A DNA stretch of 64,000 nt from Poriferisodalis sp965226645 (GTDB lineage: Bacteria; Actinomycetota; Acidimicrobiia; Acidimicrobiales; Poriferisodalaceae). Made by a program: the position numbers and the translations under genes. Below are positions 63,208-64,000 of this stretch, piece by piece (position 1 is the first letter of the stretch; each line of letters starts with the position of its first letter). A model generated the notes under the pieces. The model was not told the DNA's origin and made no database searches. It saw only the letters and a program-made list of their open reading frames with translations. The DNA is taken from contig CBDDDL010000004.1 of assembly GCA_965226645.1 (NCBI GenBank), positions 558,001-622,000 on the forward strand, given 5' to 3'.

Positions 63208-64000
63208 CCCCTGTGAGCGAGGTGAAGGGCGGATAGATCAAGATCCCGGCCAGCGCCAGTGCCACTGCGGTCGCGGGCAGCACGATGATCTCGGCGCGGC
63301 GGGCCGCCTTTTCACGTTCTCGAGCGTTGGTGTCGCGCCACAGGGTGTCCGCTGCCACGAGGACCGCTTCGGAGATGCGGGTGCCTCGCTCGGCTGCGAG
63401 GCCGAGCGACGAGACCACCGGAGCGAGGCTGTGGATGCCATAGCGCTCGACGATGTCGATGAGGCCCTCCCACGCGGGCCGGCGATTCTGCTGCGCGCTG
63501 AGCAGGAAGCGATGCAGCAGCTGCCAGCTGTTGCGCTTTCCCATGCGGGCCGCGGCGAGCATCGATACGGCAGGATCGACACCGGCGGAGACTTGTTGCG
63601 CGACCAGTGCGATCCACATCCGGATCACCTGATCGATCTCGAGGCGGGCTTTCTTGGCGGTGTCCCGAACGCCGAGCATCGGCAAGAACCAGCCGCCTGC
63701 GCCGATGAGCACGATGAGCAGCACGGTCCCGATGGGTCCGCGTCCCGTCACCACACTGAGCACCGCTCCTGCGGCGAGCCCCGCGACCAGCCCGCCGAAT
63801 CGCTGCATCGCATACGACTCGGGCGTGATGCCAGCGAGGCGCAGATTCTGCTCTTCGCCTTCCTTGATGGTTGGCAGCAAGTCCCGAATGGTCTCGCCCG
63901 GGGACTGCGATGCGCTTCGACGTCGTGGCGGCCCGACGATTCCGATGGTGACCAGCACGATGCCCGCAAAGAAGACGGCCGCCGTCGCAAGGACGAGCCA
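63182..64000 (-). CDS. tadC: TadC-type inner-membrane pilus assembly protein, 5' end outside window
   Basis: The frame is open to the window edge; the internal ATG at 63958 is not the start. A first hydrophobic segment (LVLATAAVFFAGIVLVTIGI) is followed by a cytoplasmic part, two close membrane segments (GGLVAGLAAGAVLSVV and GTVLLIVLIGAGGWFLPMLG), a T2SF domain (MWIALVAQQVSAGVDPAVSM, then ERGTRISEAVLVAADTLW), and a final segment (IIVLPATAVALALAGILIYP). TadB and TadC form the membrane platform driven by the ATPase TadA. This is the best evidence that the neighbouring pseudopilins belong to a Tad pilus; tadA and tadB would be expected to the right. Confidence 0.85.
   Translation of the reverse strand, partial: WLVLATAAVFFAGIVLVTIGIVGPPRRRSASQSPGETIRDLLPTIKEGEEQNLRLAGITPESYAMQRFGGLVAGLAAGAVLSVVTGRGPIGTVLLIVLIGAGGWFLPMLGVRDTAKKARLEIDQVIRMWIALVAQQVSAGVDPAVSMLAAARMGKRNSWQLLHRFLLSAQQNRRPAWEGLIDIVERYGIHSLAPVVSSLGLAAERGTRISEAVLVAADTLWRDTNAREREKAARRAEIIVLPATAVALALAGILIYPPFTSLTGGGTVGSLP

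Overview
The window is GC-rich actinobacterial-type DNA. The best guess is an Actinomycetota genome of the Acidimicrobiia kind. That is inference from the very large secreted proteins built from cadherin, Calx-beta, FN3 and PPC modules, the PF04122 (CWB2) wall-binding modules, a Tad-type pilus locus, and actinobacterial-type transposases. No rRNA, tRNA or CRISPR array was seen. The window has three regions: surface proteins (1-31.9 kb), a transposon pile (33.5-48.9 kb), and a Tad pilus region (48.9-64 kb).

1-31.9 kb, exoprotein region. Several genes follow one plan: signal peptide, enzymatic or adhesive ectodomain, then three CWB2 repeats, often joined by a glycine-rich hinge. They are the 3' end of one such protein (1-791), a Calx-beta/cadherin/CWB2 protein (1797-6110, minus), a decayed cadherin plus arylsulfotransferase-like gene (7.1-9.67 kb, minus), a 2902-residue CWB2/FN3 protein holding six identical 960-bp repeats (9990-18698), and a PQQ-type sugar dehydrogenase fused to cadherins and CWB2 (19087-23850). 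After these come a methyltransferase, a divergent pair of FN3/PPC proteins, a serine hydroxymethyltransferase with an unusual active-site motif, and a TetR regulator. Between 6.1 and 7.2 kb lies an interleaved scar made of pieces of an insertion sequence and of the adjacent surface genes.

33.5-48.9 kb, nested transposons. An ISL3-family element (34827-48862, with inverted repeats and a 7-8 bp target duplication) is split by a Tn554-like three-recombinase transposon. That transposon's tnpA is split by an IS3-type element, itself split by an IS1380-type element that carries older fossils. Its tnpC is split by an IS630 element and an IS1182 element, the latter split again by an integrase-type IS. 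Removing the elements one at a time restores each interrupted gene. An orphan pilin-like gene (34228-34650) sits just outside.

48.9-64 kb, Tad-type pilus region. Reading leftwards on the minus strand: tadC (cut by the window edge), a pilin-like gene, a sugar-binding lipoprotein, a TadG-like protein, and a 3653-residue protein. The last has a TadE-like pseudopilin N-terminus followed by about 28 Calx-beta-type repeats. A separate TadE-like gene lies on the plus strand. I propose that the giant protein is a pilus-associated adhesin; this fusion is the most interesting single object in the window.

A recurring 14-bp element, GT-N4-AC directly followed by TANNNT, lies upstream of most of the well-supported gene starts and looks like a local promoter class. 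Many genes carry frameshifts (arylsulfotransferase-like gene, FN3/PPC gene at 29181, tnpB, IS630, integrase IS). From sequence alone I cannot separate true decay from assembly indels, but the intact 11-kb reading frame of the giant gene argues against generally poor sequence.
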